Source: Desulfovibrionaceae bacterium
Lineage (GTDB): Bacteria; Desulfobacterota; Desulfovibrionia; Desulfovibrionales; Desulfovibrionaceae
Direction: 5' to 3'
Length of the DNA: 43,637 nucleotides
NCBI GenBank assembly: GCA_015709205.1
Contig: JACCQO010000028.1
Location: 1-43,637 of the forward strand
In this document: in pieces, positions 27,912 through 37,818 of the stretch
Layout of the letters: each line of letters begins with the position of its first letter
Position numbering within the stretch: position 1 is the stretch's first letter
Position numbers and translations under genes: made by a program
Notes under the pieces: generated by a model
Databases searched by the model: none
Seen by the model: the letters and a program-made list of their open reading frames with translations, nothing else
What the model was told of the DNA's origin: nothing

Positions 27912-27985
27912 TGGCTGGGGGACAAGGATTCGAACCTTGGTTAACGGGGCCAGAACCCGTCGTCCTGCCGCTAGACGATCCCCCA
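27912..27985 (-). tRNA. tRNA-Gln, anticodon CTG
   Basis: A 74-base cloverleaf on the minus strand. Acceptor TGGGGGA/TCCCCCA, anticodon loop TTCTGGC on stem ACGGG/CCCGT, T arm CAAGG-TTCGAAT-CCTTG, encoded CCA. Anticodon CTG reads CAG. First gene of the two-tRNA transcript. Confidence 0.96.
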
Positions 27986-28025
27986 GGACGCACCGCTCCA
28001 GGGCGGTGGCGGCGTGAAGGACAGC

Positions 28026-28054
28026 CTTTTATCCATCTCCGCCCCGGGAGTCAA
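28026..28054 (-). promoter_or_regulatory. Promoter of the tRNA-Gln/tRNA-Glu unit
   Basis: On the minus strand TTGACT (28054-28049), exactly 17 bases, TAAAAG (28031-28026). It lies about 40 bases before tRNA-Gln and is among the clearest sigma-70 promoters of the window. Confidence 0.85.
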
Positions 28055-28092
28055 GAACTTCTCGGCGGAAATTTCGCGGCCGTCCGCAAGCG

Positions 28093-28446
28093 CTACGCCG
28101 AGGCGTTGGCCAAACGACGCGTGCGCTTCTTCAGCTTGTTGATCTTGCGGCGCATGACCGCGCGATCCTGGCGCGACTCGGAGGCGTTCTTCTCCTCGCG
28201 CATGGTCTTGATCTGCCGCTTCAGACCGCCGATCTGCTGCTTGTACGGGTTGGTCTTGGACTCGCCGTCCTCCAGCCCGAACAGTTCCTTGATCGTGGAG
28301 ACCAGGATCTCCTTGGTCATGCCCGAGGCGCCCTGGATCTGCGGAATCTTGTCCATGCAGAGCTGGCGCAGCTCCTTGGCGGTCATCTTGTCCAGCGGCT
28401 TGGTCAGCCCGAGGCTGTCGAAAGTGATTTCAATCACGTCGCTCAT
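28093..28446 (-). CDS. Small conserved-looking protein with basic coiled-coil C-terminus
   Basis: A 117-residue protein of unknown function. The start at 28446 follows GAGGAG. Residues 1-70 read as a compact domain (SDVIEITFDSLGLTKPLDKMTAKELRQL...), resembling short SAP- or Rho-N-like helical modules that bind nucleic acid, though I cannot assign it. Residues 75-117 are charged, lysine/arginine-rich and probably coiled coil, ending RKINKLKKRTRRL. Codon use is less extremely GC-rich than neighbours. It follows the DUF721 gene by 31 bases and may be its operon partner. A nucleic-acid-binding or ribosome-associated role is a guess from the charge. Confidence 0.8.
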   Translation of the reverse strand: MSDVIEITFDSLGLTKPLDKMTAKELRQLCMDKIPQIQGASGMTKEILVSTIKELFGLEDGESKTNPYKQQIGGLKRQIKTMREEKNASESRQDRAVMRRKINKLKKRTRRLANASA

Positions 28447-28477
28447 GTTCCCACTCCTCTTTCGATGGAAAATTTTG

Positions 28478-28987
28478 TTACCGCTCGTTGAAGAGACGGA
28501 TATAGGCGCGATAACACCGGCCCACCGGGCTCTCCGGGTCCAGGTCCGCCCGCCCCTGCAGCCCTTCCGGTCGTTCGGGAGGCCGCTCGGGGTCCGGCCG
28601 ACCGTCCCCGGAACCCGGCGCAAGGTCCGGTATCGTATCCAGGGGGGCCTTGCCCATTAGCAGGTCCACCTGGACCTTGTCAAAGACTTCTTGGCCCAAA
28701 AACGCGTTCACGTCATCCAGAATCTGCGGCGCGTAGTAGGTCAGCTCCTGGAGCAGGGCGCTGTCCTCCACGCCCACCAGCAGCGTGCGCCGCCGGTGCC
28801 CCACGGGCTTGGCCATCTCGGCCACGTGCGCGCCCACGGCTTCGGCCCAGCCGCGCCACAGGCGCACCAGGGGCATGCTTCCCTTGGTGTCCGCGGTGCG
28901 CAGGTAGGCGCGCAGGGCCGGGCCCAGCGGATGGGCCCGCCAGGTTCCCTTCTCCCACTTGCCGAGTCGCTTGCGCCAGGTGTCCAT
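28478..28987 (-). CDS. DUF721 / DciA-family protein
   Basis: A 169-residue protein whose middle region (MPLVRLWRGWAEAVGAHVAEMAKPV, then RRRTLLVGVEDSALLQELTYYAPQIL) matches the DUF721 domain. That domain includes DciA, the loader or partner of replicative helicase DnaB in many bacteria. The N-terminal 30 residues are basic. The tail after the domain is Pro/Gly/Asp-rich and ends in a short conserved-looking CYRAYIRLFNER. The start at 28987 has GGAG a few bases upstream. Whether it is the actual helicase loader or a paralogue is not decidable here. Confidence 0.82.
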   Translation of the reverse strand: MDTWRKRLGKWEKGTWRAHPLGPALRAYLRTADTKGSMPLVRLWRGWAEAVGAHVAEMAKPVGHRRRTLLVGVEDSALLQELTYYAPQILDDVNAFLGQEVFDKVQVDLLMGKAPLDTIPDLAPGSGDGRPDPERPPERPEGLQGRADLDPESPVGRCYRAYIRLFNER

Positions 28988-29058
28988 GCTCCGCTCCGCC
29001 GCGCGGGCCGCTCTCGCGTCCCCCGTCGCGCCGGAGGCCCCGGCCGGGGGCGCCGCGG

Positions 29059-31371
29059 CTAGCGGACGCCGTGCTCGTTCATGTGCGGGCCGTACTTCTT
29101 GTCCGTGCCGTTGATGTGGTTGATCAGCCACTTCTTGAGGAAGTCCATGACCTCCACGGTCAGCGAGGCGCGGCCCGAGGCAAAGGCCTCGGCGAATTCC
29201 TTGACCTTGTCCACGAAGGCGCGGTGCTCCCGCTTGTGGGCCGGCGCGGCCGGATACCCGGTCTGGTCGAAGAGCTGCTCCTCGTGCCCGAAGTGGAACA
29301 CGGTGTAGTCCTGCAGGCCGCGGACCAGATCCTGCACGGCCGTCTTGGCCTTGCCCGAGCGCATGGCCGCGTGCAGGTCGTTGATCATCCCTACCAGGGC
29401 CTTGTGCTGTTCGTCCACACTGGCCACGCCCACGGACAGGGCGTCGTCCCAGACGATGGGGAACCCGCCCCGGGCCAGGGCGGCCGCGCCGTTGCGCGAA
29501 CCGGATTTTTGCGCGGGCTTGCCGCTGGCGGGCTTGCCGTTGGGGGCCTTGGCGGCCTTGGCGGGCCCGGCGGGCGCGCGCCGCCCGGCCGCGCCGGCTT
29601 TTCCGCCGGTCATGGCCCCGATGATGTCGTTGAGCTCGCCGGTGAGCGCGCCCAGGCGGCCCACGACCTCCATGGACGAGGTCATGCCGTCGGCCGTCTC
29701 CCGGGCGATGTGGTTGACGTCCTCCACCGAGCTGCGGATCTCCTCGCTGCTGGCGGACTGCTCCTCGGCGGCCGAGGCGATGGCCTCCACGCTGGCCGAG
29801 GTCTCCACGGCCATGGCCGTGATGCGCCTGAGCGCGTCCAGGGCCGCGCCGCTGCGCTCGGTGGTTTCGGCCACCGAGGCGATCATGGTTTCGGCGACCT
29901 CGATGCCGCGGTGCACGCCGTCCTGGATGGTGCGCACCTGGTTCTCGACCTCCTTGGTGGCGGTCATGGTCTTTTCCGCGAGCTTGCGGACCTCGTCGGC
30001 GACCACGGCGAAGCCGCGCCCGGCCTCGCCCGCGCGCGCCGCCTCGATGGCCGCGTTGAGCGCCAGGAGATTGGTCTGGTCCGCGATGTCGCTGATGGTG
30101 CTGATCACGCCGCCGATGGAGTCGGCGTTGGCGCCGAGCTCCTGCATGGAGGCCTGTAGGGCCGAGGTCTCGCCGCTCACGCGGCCGATGGCCAGCTTGA
30201 CCTCCTCGACCACCTGCGCGCCCTCCTCGGAAAAGCGTTTGCTCTCCGCGGCCTTGTCGGCCGTGTCCGCGGCGTTGCGGGCCACGTCGAGCACGGTGGC
30301 GTTCATCTCCTCCATGCCCTGGGCCGTGGCGGCCATGCGCTGCTCCTGGACGCGCGCGCCGTCCGAGGCCTGTTCCACGATGGCCGCGAGCTGCTCGGCG
30401 GCCTCGGCCACGGCGTCGGCCACGTGCGCGGCCTCGGACGCGGCGCGGGTCACGGCCTGGTTGCGCTCCTGCACATGCGCCGCGTTGCGGCGGGCCTCTT
30501 CGGTGGCGCGCCGGGCCTCCTCGGCCGCGTCTTCGGCCTCGCGGTGCATGCGCGCGGCCTCGTCCACGCGCGCGGCCAGGCGGGCGACCATGGTATTGAT
30601 GTCCTTGGCCAGGGCTCCGAGTTCGTCGTTCCTGGTTTCGTCCAACCGCTCGCATTCCGCGGCGGCGCGGCGCGCGTTCTTGCGGACGCCGGTTTCGCAG
30701 TCGGCGATGCGCCCGGCCGTGTCGGCCATGGCCGTGAGACGGCGGCCCACGGCGAGCGACCAGAGGCTCAGGGCCACGATGAGCGCGGCCAGCAGCGGGC
30801 AGGCCGCGTAGAGTGCGATCTCCAGGCGCGTCTCGGCCGCGGCGAAGGCGTTTCTGGCGGCCTGCTCGTGGGCGTCGAAACGGTCGGAAAGGGCCTTGAA
30901 GGCGTCCAGGGCCTCCGTGTCGTCCACGCGCGCGGCCCTGGCGATCTGGGCCGTGGTGACGTCGCCCTGGGAGGCCTGACGCGCCCAGAGGGCCTTGAGC
31001 GCGTCGGCCTGGCGCGCATAGGCGTCGGCCACCCGCTGCACGGCGTCCAGGGCCGCCTTCTCGTCCTGTCCCGCGCCCAGGGCGCGGTAGCGCTCCAGGG
31101 CCGCGCGCAGGGGGGCCTTGGACTCTTGGAATCGCGCGTAGTCCGCCCTGTCGCCGCTCAGGGCGAAATCGGCGAACGCGGAGGTCAGCCCGCCGTAGCC
31201 GAAGGCGTTCTTCACGCCCATCAGCAGGGTCTGGCGGGTGACGGCGTCCCGCGAGTAACCCCTCCAGGTTTCGGACATGGTGTGCGCGGTGCCGAGCAGC
31301 ACGGGCAGGGCCACGGCCAGGGCCACGAGGCCGATGGTCAGGTTGGCGACGGCCTTGTTTTTGAGCGTCAT
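29059..31371 (-). CDS. Methyl-accepting chemotaxis protein with C-terminal hemerythrin domain
   Basis: Chemoreceptor of 770 residues. There is a membrane segment at residues 10-30, a periplasmic helical sensor region to about 195, a second membrane segment ([20 protein letters not shown]), and a HAMP-like linker. The long coiled coil contains the conserved tip [32 protein letters not shown]. After a Pro/Ala/Lys linker, residues from about 645 form a bacteriohemerythrin domain with all iron ligands: [22 protein letters not shown] and a final Asp in GTDKKYGPH. As in Desulfovibrio DcrH, the diiron site may sense oxygen or redox state and steer the cell. A clear promoter is at 31512-31540. Confidence 0.95.
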   Translation of the reverse strand: MTLKNKAVANLTIGLVALAVALPVLLGTAHTMSETWRGYSRDAVTRQTLLMGVKNAFGYGGLTSAFADFALSGDRADYARFQESKAPLRAALERYRALGAGQDEKAALDAVQRVADAYARQADALKALWARQASQGDVTTAQIARAARVDDTEALDAFKALSDRFDAHEQAARNAFAAAETRLEIALYAACPLLAALIVALSLWSLAVGRRLTAMADTAGRIADCETGVRKNARRAAAECERLDETRNDELGALAKDINTMVARLAARVDEAARMHREAEDAAEEARRATEEARRNAAHVQERNQAVTRAASEAAHVADAVAEAAEQLAAIVEQASDGARVQEQRMAATAQGMEEMNATVLDVARNAADTADKAAESKRFSEEGAQVVEEVKLAIGRVSGETSALQASMQELGANADSIGGVISTISDIADQTNLLALNAAIEAARAGEAGRGFAVVADEVRKLAEKTMTATKEVENQVRTIQDGVHRGIEVAETMIASVAETTERSGAALDALRRITAMAVETSASVEAIASAAEEQSASSEEIRSSVEDVNHIARETADGMTSSMEVVGRLGALTGELNDIIGAMTGGKAGAAGRRAPAGPAKAAKAPNGKPASGKPAQKSGSRNGAAALARGGFPIVWDDALSVGVASVDEQHKALVGMINDLHAAMRSGKAKTAVQDLVRGLQDYTVFHFGHEEQLFDQTGYPAAPAHKREHRAFVDKVKEFAEAFASGRASLTVEVMDFLKKWLINHINGTDKKYGPHMNEHGVR

Positions 31372-31511
31372 TGCGAAGATCCTCGATTATGGATGCCCGG
31401 ACCGGCAGCGGCTGTCGCGCGGAAGGGCCGCGCGGGCGGGGCTGCGGCACCGGTCGTTGCAGTGGTGCCGAGTGGTGCGACGAACGGGCGTTCGGCTGAC
31501 CCGGAGCGCGC

Positions 31512-31540
31512 ATCTGACCCTGGAGTGCACAATTTGTCAA
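31512..31540 (-). promoter_or_regulatory. Promoter of the hemerythrin chemoreceptor
   Basis: On the minus strand a perfect TTGACA (31540-31535), 17 bases, then TCAGAT (31517-31512). The leader would be about 135 bases. Confidence 0.6.
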
Positions 31541-31640
31541 ATGAAGAAAGCGCCTTTTTTTCATGACAGGAAAACTTCTCATAAAATAACGCCCCCCGTT
31601 TGCCTCCGGGGTGTTGTAGAAAGTGATCAAGCTTTTGGGG

Positions 31641-31669
31641 TTGACGCGGCCGGGAGGACCAACTATATG
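31641..31669 (+). promoter_or_regulatory. Promoter of sahR-ahcY
   Basis: TTGACG (31641-31646), exactly 17 bases, then TATATG (31664-31669). The -10 box overlaps the ATAT operator array, so a bound repressor would block polymerase. Confidence 0.75.
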
Positions 31670-31692
31670 CGTATATCAAGATATTCGAATAT
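31665..31692 (+). promoter_or_regulatory. ATAT array, likely SahR operator
   Basis: ATAT occurs four times at exact 8-base steps (31665, 31673, 31681, 31689), separated by GCGT, CAAG and TCGA. The last two form the perfect palindrome ATATTCGAATAT. The array overlaps the -10 box and ends 17 bases before the sahR start, which suits autoregulation by the ArsR-type product. Confidence 0.7.
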
Positions 31693-31709
31693 AGAAATAA
31701 GGAATGCCC

Positions 31710-32801
31710 GTGCACGCCCTGGAATGCCTCAAGGCCCTGGCCGACGCCACCCGGCTGCGGCTCTTCAACGTGCTGCTGCACCATGAACTGAACGTCAACG
31801 AACTCGTTGCGGTCATGGACATGGGCCAGCCGCGCGTCTCGCGCCATTTGCAGATCCTGGCCGCGGCCGGGCTCGTGCGATCCCGGCGCGAGGGGCTGTG
31901 GGTCTTCTACGCGGCCGACCGCGCGCGCATTGGGGCCGGCGGGGGCCAGGCCGAAGGGCCGAACGGCCTGGGACGGGCCCCGGCCTCCGAGGACCGCAAA
32001 CGCACCGCAAACGTCGCGGCCCGGACAGCCGCCCGGAGCGCAGCGCGCGAATCCGCCGCCGGGGAGGCTGGCGTGCCGGAAGCCGTCCTGCCGGAAATCG
32101 CCGCAACGCCGCTTGCGGTCTTCGCCGAGGCCGTGGCCGGGCTGCTCGACGAGGAGCCCTTCGGCGCGGACCTGGCGCGCGCCGCGCGCGTGGCCCGGGA
32201 ACGCAACCAGCCCGTCCGGCGGTTCTTCAACGCCATCGCCCACGACTGGGAACGGCTTTCGGGCGAACTGCTCGGCGGGGTGGACCTGCCCGCGCTGCTG
32301 GCCGAGCGCATGGGCTCCTGCGGCGTGGTTGCGGATCTGGGGTGCGGCACGGGCGAGGCCATGGCCGCGCTGCTGGGCCGCGCAAGGCGCGTCATCGGCG
32401 TGGACGGCTCGGCCGAGATGCTGGCCCGCGCGCGGTTGCGGTTTGCCCAGGCCGCAAGCGCGGTCTCGCTGCGCATCGGCGAGCTGGAGCATTTGCCCTT
32501 GTCCGACGGCGAGGCCGACTGCGCGGTGATGAGCATGGTCCTGCACCACCTGCCCGACCCGCGTGCCGGGCTGGCCGAGGCCCTGCGCATCCTGCGGCCC
32601 GGCGGCAGGCTTTTGGTTGCGGATTTTCTCCTGCACGGCGCGGAGGACTTGCGCCGCACGCACGGCGACCGCTGGCTGGGCTTCGACCCGGACGAATTGC
32701 GGTCCTGGCTGGAAACCGTGGGCTTCGTTGCGCACGAGCCCGAACGCATGGACCTGGCGCACGGCCTGCGGCTGCAGATCGTGCGTGCGGACAGGCCCTG
32801 A
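31710..32801 (+). CDS. sahR: ArsR-family regulator fused to a SAM-dependent methyltransferase domain (SahR-like)
   Basis: A 363-residue fusion. Residues 1-70 are an ArsR winged helix ([20 protein letters not shown], then [19 protein letters not shown]). An Ala/Arg-rich linker of about 60 residues follows, and from about 200 a class I methyltransferase fold with [22 protein letters not shown] and [20 protein letters not shown] (31699-31703) is six bases before GTG 31710; ATG 31704 is also in frame but touches the site. The arrangement with ahcY matches SahR, a regulator of methionine-cycle genes that responds to S-adenosylhomocysteine in proteobacteria. The methyltransferase fold would then serve as the SAH sensor rather than an enzyme (established for SahR, inferred here). 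Confidence 0.88.
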   Translation: MHALECLKALADATRLRLFNVLLHHELNVNELVAVMDMGQPRVSRHLQILAAAGLVRSRREGLWVFYAADRARIGAGGGQAEGPNGLGRAPASEDRKRTANVAARTAARSAARESAAGEAGVPEAVLPEIAATPLAVFAEAVAGLLDEEPFGADLARAARVARERNQPVRRFFNAIAHDWERLSGELLGGVDLPALLAERMGSCGVVADLGCGTGEAMAALLGRARRVIGVDGSAEMLARARLRFAQAASAVSLRIGELEHLPLSDGEADCAVMSMVLHHLPDPRAGLAEALRILRPGGRLLVADFLLHGAEDLRRTHGDRWLGFDPDELRSWLETVGFVAHEPERMDLAHGLRLQIVRADRP

Positions 32802-32836
32802 ACCCCATCGACAAAACCCTTCATCGGAGGAAGAAC

Positions 32837-34264
<1,428 letters not shown>

Positions 34265-34325
34265 TCCGTACCGGTCGCCGGGCCGCGCATCCCCCCCTTC
34301 CGGTGCGCGCCCGGCGACGTCGTTC

Positions 34326-34362
34326 GAGCCCCTGCGCCCGATACGGGCGCAGGGGCTCTTTT
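34326..34362 (+). terminator. Intrinsic terminator of sahR-ahcY
   Basis: A perfect 15-bp stem (34326-34340 with 34344-34358), short ATA loop, and four T. It lies about 60 bases after ahcY. Confidence 0.9.
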
Positions 34363-34404
34363 GCGCGCGGCGCGGTGCGGCGGCAGCGCGCGAAAAAAGG
34401 CCCC

Positions 34405-34432
34405 AAAAAAGGCCCCCCGATTGCGGGGGGCC
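34405..34432 (-). terminator. Intrinsic terminator of glnA
   Basis: On the minus strand GGCCCCCCG, loop CAAT, CGGGGGGCC, then six T (34410-34405). A second AAAAAAGGCCCC unit next to it repeats the T-run. It faces the ahcY terminator across the convergent gap. Confidence 0.92.
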
Positions 34433-34485
34433 TTGCGGTGCGGCGTGCGGGGCCCGTCGGGCGCGGATGGCCCGGGCCGCCGTTG

Positions 34486-35832
34486 CTACAGCACGGGCAG
34501 GTACTTCTCGATCTCGTAGGCGCTGACGTGGGTGCGGTAGTCGTCCCACTCGGCCATCTTGTTGGCCACGAAGTTGGCGTGCAGGCTTTCGCCGAGCAGC
34601 TCCTTCATGAGCTTGGAGGCCTGCAGCTCCTTGGCGGCCTCGTGGAGCGAGCCGGGCAGGGAGCCGATACCGCGCTTGGAGAGGTCGGCGTCGCCCATGG
34701 CGAAGATGTTGTCCTCCACGGCCTTGGGCAGCTTGTAGTTCTTCTCCATGCCCGCGAGCCCGGCCTCGAGCATGGCGGCGAAGGCCAGGTAGGGGTTGGC
34801 GGCCGGGTCGGGGCAGCGCAGCTCGATGCGCGTGGCGGCCTCCTTGCCGGGCTTGTACATGGGCACGCGGATCAGCGCGGAGCGGTTGCGCTGGGCCCAG
34901 GCCACGTAGACCGGGGCCTCGTAGCCGGGCACGAGGCGCTTGTAGGAGTTGACCCACTGGTTGGTGATGCAGACGAACTCCTTGGCGTGCTTGAGCAGCC
35001 CGGCGATGTAGGCGCGGCAGTCCGCGGACAGGCCGTTGGGGTCCGAGGCGTCGAAGAAGGCGTTCTTGCCGTTCTTGAACAGGGACTGGTGCACGTGCAT
35101 GCCCGAGCCGTTCTCGCCGAACAGGGGCTTGGGCATGAAGGAGGCGAAGCAGCCGTGCTTGCGGGCCACCTCCTTGACCACGACCTTGTAGGTCATGGCC
35201 ACGTCGGCCATGGTCAGGGCCTCCTGGTAGCGCAGGTCGATCTCGTGCTGCGAGGGCGCGACCTCGTGGTGCGAGTATTCGACCGGAATGCCCATGCGCT
35301 GGAGGTTGAAGATGATGTCGCGGCGCACGTCGTTGGCCAGGTCCAGGGGCGGGGCGTCGAAGTAGCCGCCCGCGTCCAGGGTCTCGGGGCACTTGGGCGA
35401 GGCGAAGAGGAAGAACTCCAGCTCCGGGCCCACGTAGTAGGTGTAGCCCTTCTGGGCGGCCTTCTCCATGGTCTTCTTGAGCACGTAGCGGGGGTCGTTG
35501 TCGTAGGGCGTGCCGTCGGGGTTCTTCACGTCGCAGAACATGCGCACCACGGGACGGTCCGAGGGCCGCCAGGAGCAGATCTGGAAGGTGGTGGCGTCGG
35601 GCCAGGCGACCATGTCCGACTCCTCGATGCGCGTGAAGCCGAGGATGGAGGAGCCGTCGAAGCCCATGCCCTCCTCGAAGGCACCCTCCAGCTCGCTGGG
35701 GGTCACCTGGAAGGACTTGAGGGTGCCGAGGATGTCCACGAACCAGAATTGGATGAAGCTGACGTTGTAGTCCTTGACGGCCCTGAGGACGTCGTCGCCG
35801 TTCTTGCAGTTGAAGACGGGAATGTTTTCCAT
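34486..35832 (-). CDS. glnA: Glutamine synthetase, type I-alpha
   Basis: Makes glutamine from glutamate, ammonia and ATP; 448 residues, the shorter GSI-alpha length. The start at 35832 has GGAGGAATACGC before it. Conserved parts are GMGFDGSSILGFTRIEESDM, the metal and substrate motif VGPELEFFLF, the ammonia and glutamate site EYSHHEVAPSQHEIDLRY, the ATP loop KPLFGENGSGMHVHQSLF, NRSALIRVP and ELRCPDPAANPYLAFAAML. Where GSI-beta enzymes carry the adenylylation tyrosine (NLYDLP), this protein reads NIFAMGD with Phe377, so covalent control by adenylylation is not expected. Feedback or GlnR-like control, or transcription by sigma-54 (36020-36035), would regulate it instead. Confidence 0.97.
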   Translation of the reverse strand: MENIPVFNCKNGDDVLRAVKDYNVSFIQFWFVDILGTLKSFQVTPSELEGAFEEGMGFDGSSILGFTRIEESDMVAWPDATTFQICSWRPSDRPVVRMFCDVKNPDGTPYDNDPRYVLKKTMEKAAQKGYTYYVGPELEFFLFASPKCPETLDAGGYFDAPPLDLANDVRRDIIFNLQRMGIPVEYSHHEVAPSQHEIDLRYQEALTMADVAMTYKVVVKEVARKHGCFASFMPKPLFGENGSGMHVHQSLFKNGKNAFFDASDPNGLSADCRAYIAGLLKHAKEFVCITNQWVNSYKRLVPGYEAPVYVAWAQRNRSALIRVPMYKPGKEAATRIELRCPDPAANPYLAFAAMLEAGLAGMEKNYKLPKAVEDNIFAMGDADLSKRGIGSLPGSLHEAAKELQASKLMKELLGESLHANFVANKMAEWDDYRTHVSAYEIEKYLPVL

Positions 35833-36019
35833 GCGTATTCCTCCATTTGGTGAATGGTTGGCGCCCACATGCGGTCTTGTTCCGGCCCATTTCCAAATTT
35901 GCGCTTTCAAGATCGGGGCCTGATTGCAGTAGTAGCCCGAATCCGCGGGATTAGCCAGAAGCGGAGGCTCGGAAAGGTCGCAAAAAGTTTACAAAAGCGT
36001 AACTCCTTTCGCTTTTTGG

Positions 36020-36035
36020 GCAAATCATTTGCCAA
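36020..36035 (-). promoter_or_regulatory. Sigma-54 type promoter of glnA
   Basis: On the minus strand TTGGCAAATGATTTGC (36035-36020) carries GG and GC at the exact 12-base spacing of the -24/-12 consensus TGGCAC-N5-TTGC. It lies just past the stop of the upstream radical-SAM gene and points at glnA, 176 bases before its start. The sequence is also partly palindromic. Confidence 0.6.
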
Positions 36036-36047
36036 TTTTGCAGAAGA

Positions 36048-37133
36048 TTATTTTCCGGCGCGCACCGGGCCGCACAACAGGGCGCGCAGCAGGGCTTCGG
36101 CGCGGCGTTCGTGCCCGGGGTCCAGGCGGGTGAGCCCGGCGTCGCGGGCGGCCCGGCGCGCCGCGTCGAGCTCCCGCACCGAGGGCGGCTGCGCCAGCTC
36201 GGGCATGTCAAGGGCCGTGGAACAGGGGTGGTACTGGTCCATGACGTTGACCCAGGTGGCCGGGGACAGGCGTGCGAGAAAGGCCATCCAGGGCGCGGTG
36301 CCGGCCAGGCCGCCTGGCAGGACCAGATGGCGCACGAGCAGGCCGGAGACGGCGACGCCGTCCCGGTCCAGAATCAGGTCGCCGACCTGGGCGTGCATGG
36401 CGGCGATGGCCTCGCGGGCGACCTGCGGATAGTCGGCCGCGTCCCGGCACAGGCGCGCGGCCGTGGCCGGATCCCAGAACTTGGCGTCGGGCATGTGGAT
36501 GTCGACGACGCCCGCGAGCAGTTCGAGGGTTTCGGGCGCGTCGTAGCCCGAGGAGTTGTAGACCAGGGGCAGGTCCAGCCCGGCGGGCACGGCGATGCAC
36601 AGGGCCTCCAGGATCTGCGGGACCATGTGCGAGGGGGTGACGAGGTTGACGTTGTGCGCGCCGCGGCGCTGCAGGTCCAGGAAGACGGCGGCCAGTTCCT
36701 CGGGCGTGGCGCGGGTCGCGGGGTCTCGGGCCGCGGCGGGGGCGCTGATGTCGTGGTTCTGGCAAAAGGCGCAGCCCAGGTTGCAGCCCGCGAAGAACAC
36801 GGTGCCGGAGCCGTGTTTGCCGGAACCGTGCGTGCCGGAACCGTGCGGGCCGGAGATGGGCGCTTCCTCGCCGTGGTGCAGGCCGTAAGAGGCCACGGCG
36901 GCGTGGCGGGAGCCGCCGCACAGGCCGTGTTCGCCGTGCAGGCGGTCGGCCCCGCAGCGGCGCGGGCAGAGCGTGCAGGCGGCGAGCAGGGCCACGGCGC
37001 GTTCGGCGCGGCGGGCCAATTCGCCGGAGGCGAAGAGGCGCTGGGCTCCTCCGGCCCGGCAGCCGCCGGTTCGGCGCGCGTCAGGTGTGGATTCGTCGGG
37101 CCCGAATCCGTCGGGTGTCGAGGCACGGGGCAT
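36048..37133 (-). CDS. Radical SAM protein, PflA-like (COG1313 type)
   Basis: A 361-residue iron-sulfur radical enzyme or activase. An N-terminal Cys group (CTLCPRRCGADRLHGEHGLCG) precedes the radical-SAM cluster motif GCNLGCAFC (Cys117, Cys121, Cys124), followed by VNLVTPSHMVPQILEAL, YNSSGYD and the C-terminal MDQYHPC. This layout matches the COG1313 group of uncharacterised proteins related to pyruvate-formate-lyase activase. The glycyl-radical partner, if any, is not nearby. Directly before the cluster motif it carries three HGSGx pentapeptides from 15-bp repeats. The start at 37133 has no good ribosome site, so the N-terminus is uncertain. Confidence 0.85.
   Translation of the reverse strand: MPRASTPDGFGPDESTPDARRTGGCRAGGAQRLFASGELARRAERAVALLAACTLCPRRCGADRLHGEHGLCGGSRHAAVASYGLHHGEEAPISGPHGSGTHGSGKHGSGTVFFAGCNLGCAFCQNHDISAPAAARDPATRATPEELAAVFLDLQRRGAHNVNLVTPSHMVPQILEALCIAVPAGLDLPLVYNSSGYDAPETLELLAGVVDIHMPDAKFWDPATAARLCRDAADYPQVAREAIAAMHAQVGDLILDRDGVAVSGLLVRHLVLPGGLAGTAPWMAFLARLSPATWVNVMDQYHPCSTALDMPELAQPPSVRELDAARRAARDAGLTRLDPGHERRAEALLRALLCGPVRAGK
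36801..36860 (-). repeat. Four 15-bp tandem units in the radical-SAM gene
   Basis: Units begin at 36801, 36816, 36831 and 36846, with shared core GCCGGA(A/G)CCGTG; the last one is partly diverged. On the minus strand they encode HGSGT, HGSGK and HGSGT in a row, immediately before the beta strand leading to the cluster cysteines. Confidence 0.85.
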
Positions 37134-37238
37134 GGTCCGAAGGTAGCAGTTTGCCGGGCGGGCGGGAAGGGCCGCCCGGCGAACCGCGGCGGGGTCCGGC
37201 CCGGCCTGGGCTGGTCCGGCCCGCCCCGGCCCGGTCTG

Positions 37239-37283
37239 AAAAGAAAGGCGCCCGGCCCGCGGCTTGGGAACGGGCCGGGCGCC
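37239..37283 (-). terminator. Terminator of the DksA-like gene
   Basis: A perfect 13-bp GC-rich stem (37247-37259 with 37271-37283) with TTTCTTTT following on the minus strand. It sits about 80 bases after the stop of the DksA-like gene. Confidence 0.7.
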
Positions 37284-37362
37284 TGCGGCGCGTGGCGGGG
37301 ACGCCGCATGTCCGGGCCAGGAAGGCATGGTGGGCGGAGCGAAGGCCCCGGGTGGCGGGAGG

Positions 37363-37704
37363 CTAGGCCGCCACGGAATTTTCCAGCAGGGCCTGGCATT
37401 CCACGCAGAGCGTGGCCGTGGGCCGGGCCGTGAGGCGCGCGCGGCCGATTTCGCCGCCGCATTCCTCGCAGTATCCGAAGTCGGGATCGTCGAGGCGCGC
37501 GAGGGCGTCCTTGATCTCGTCCATGCGCGCGAGGTCGCGCTCGCGCAGGGTGGAGTCCATTTCGTGGTCAAAGACCCGCGAGGCATACTCGTTGAGGTCT
37601 GCGCAGAGGGAAAAGTCGGCCTTTTCCCGGTGGCTGCGCAGGTTCAGGGTCTCCAGGGCTTCCAGAAGACACCTGCGGATGGCGTAGCGTTCGGAATCGC
37701 TCAT
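37363..37704 (-). CDS. DksA/TraR-family zinc finger protein
   Basis: A 113-residue protein with the four-cysteine zinc finger CEECGGEIGRARL...CVEC of the DksA/TraR family. An N-terminal helical part (about 1-75) is rich in Arg, Glu and Asp (RERDLARMDEIKDALARLDD), forming the coiled coil that enters the RNA polymerase secondary channel. It is somewhat shorter than E. coli DksA (151 residues), but the coiled-coil DD tip-like acidic pairs are present. Likely modulates transcription with or without ppGpp. AAAGGAG lies upstream of the start at 37704. Transcribed alone. Confidence 0.92.
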   Translation of the reverse strand: MSDSERYAIRRCLLEALETLNLRSHREKADFSLCADLNEYASRVFDHEMDSTLRERDLARMDEIKDALARLDDPDFGYCEECGGEIGRARLTARPTATLCVECQALLENSVAA

Positions 37705-37818
37705 GCGCGTAGCTCCTTTGAAGGTTGTTGACGCCTGTCTGGAGAGTGAGAGCTACCGGACCCCTGTGCCGGTTGTGCGACGCGCGCATGACATTTCGTC
37801 GCGTCCCGAACAGGGGGC

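Larger units (their letters stand above)
31372..31709. other. Divergent control region between chemoreceptor and sahR (338 bp)
   Basis: No gene. It contains the minus-strand promoter of the chemoreceptor, a weak hairpin AACGCCCC/GGGGTGTT at 31583-31614 or so, and the plus-strand promoter with the ATAT array of sahR. It is distinctly A/T-rich on the right side. Confidence 0.7.

Noticed and set aside
28478-31630. A single 1050-codon minus-strand gene joining the chemoreceptor region to the DUF721 protein
   Set aside because: Only its last 169 codons encode a recognisable domain; the rest is a shadow of the chemoreceptor in another frame. The DUF721 gene starts at 28987 with its own ribosome site.
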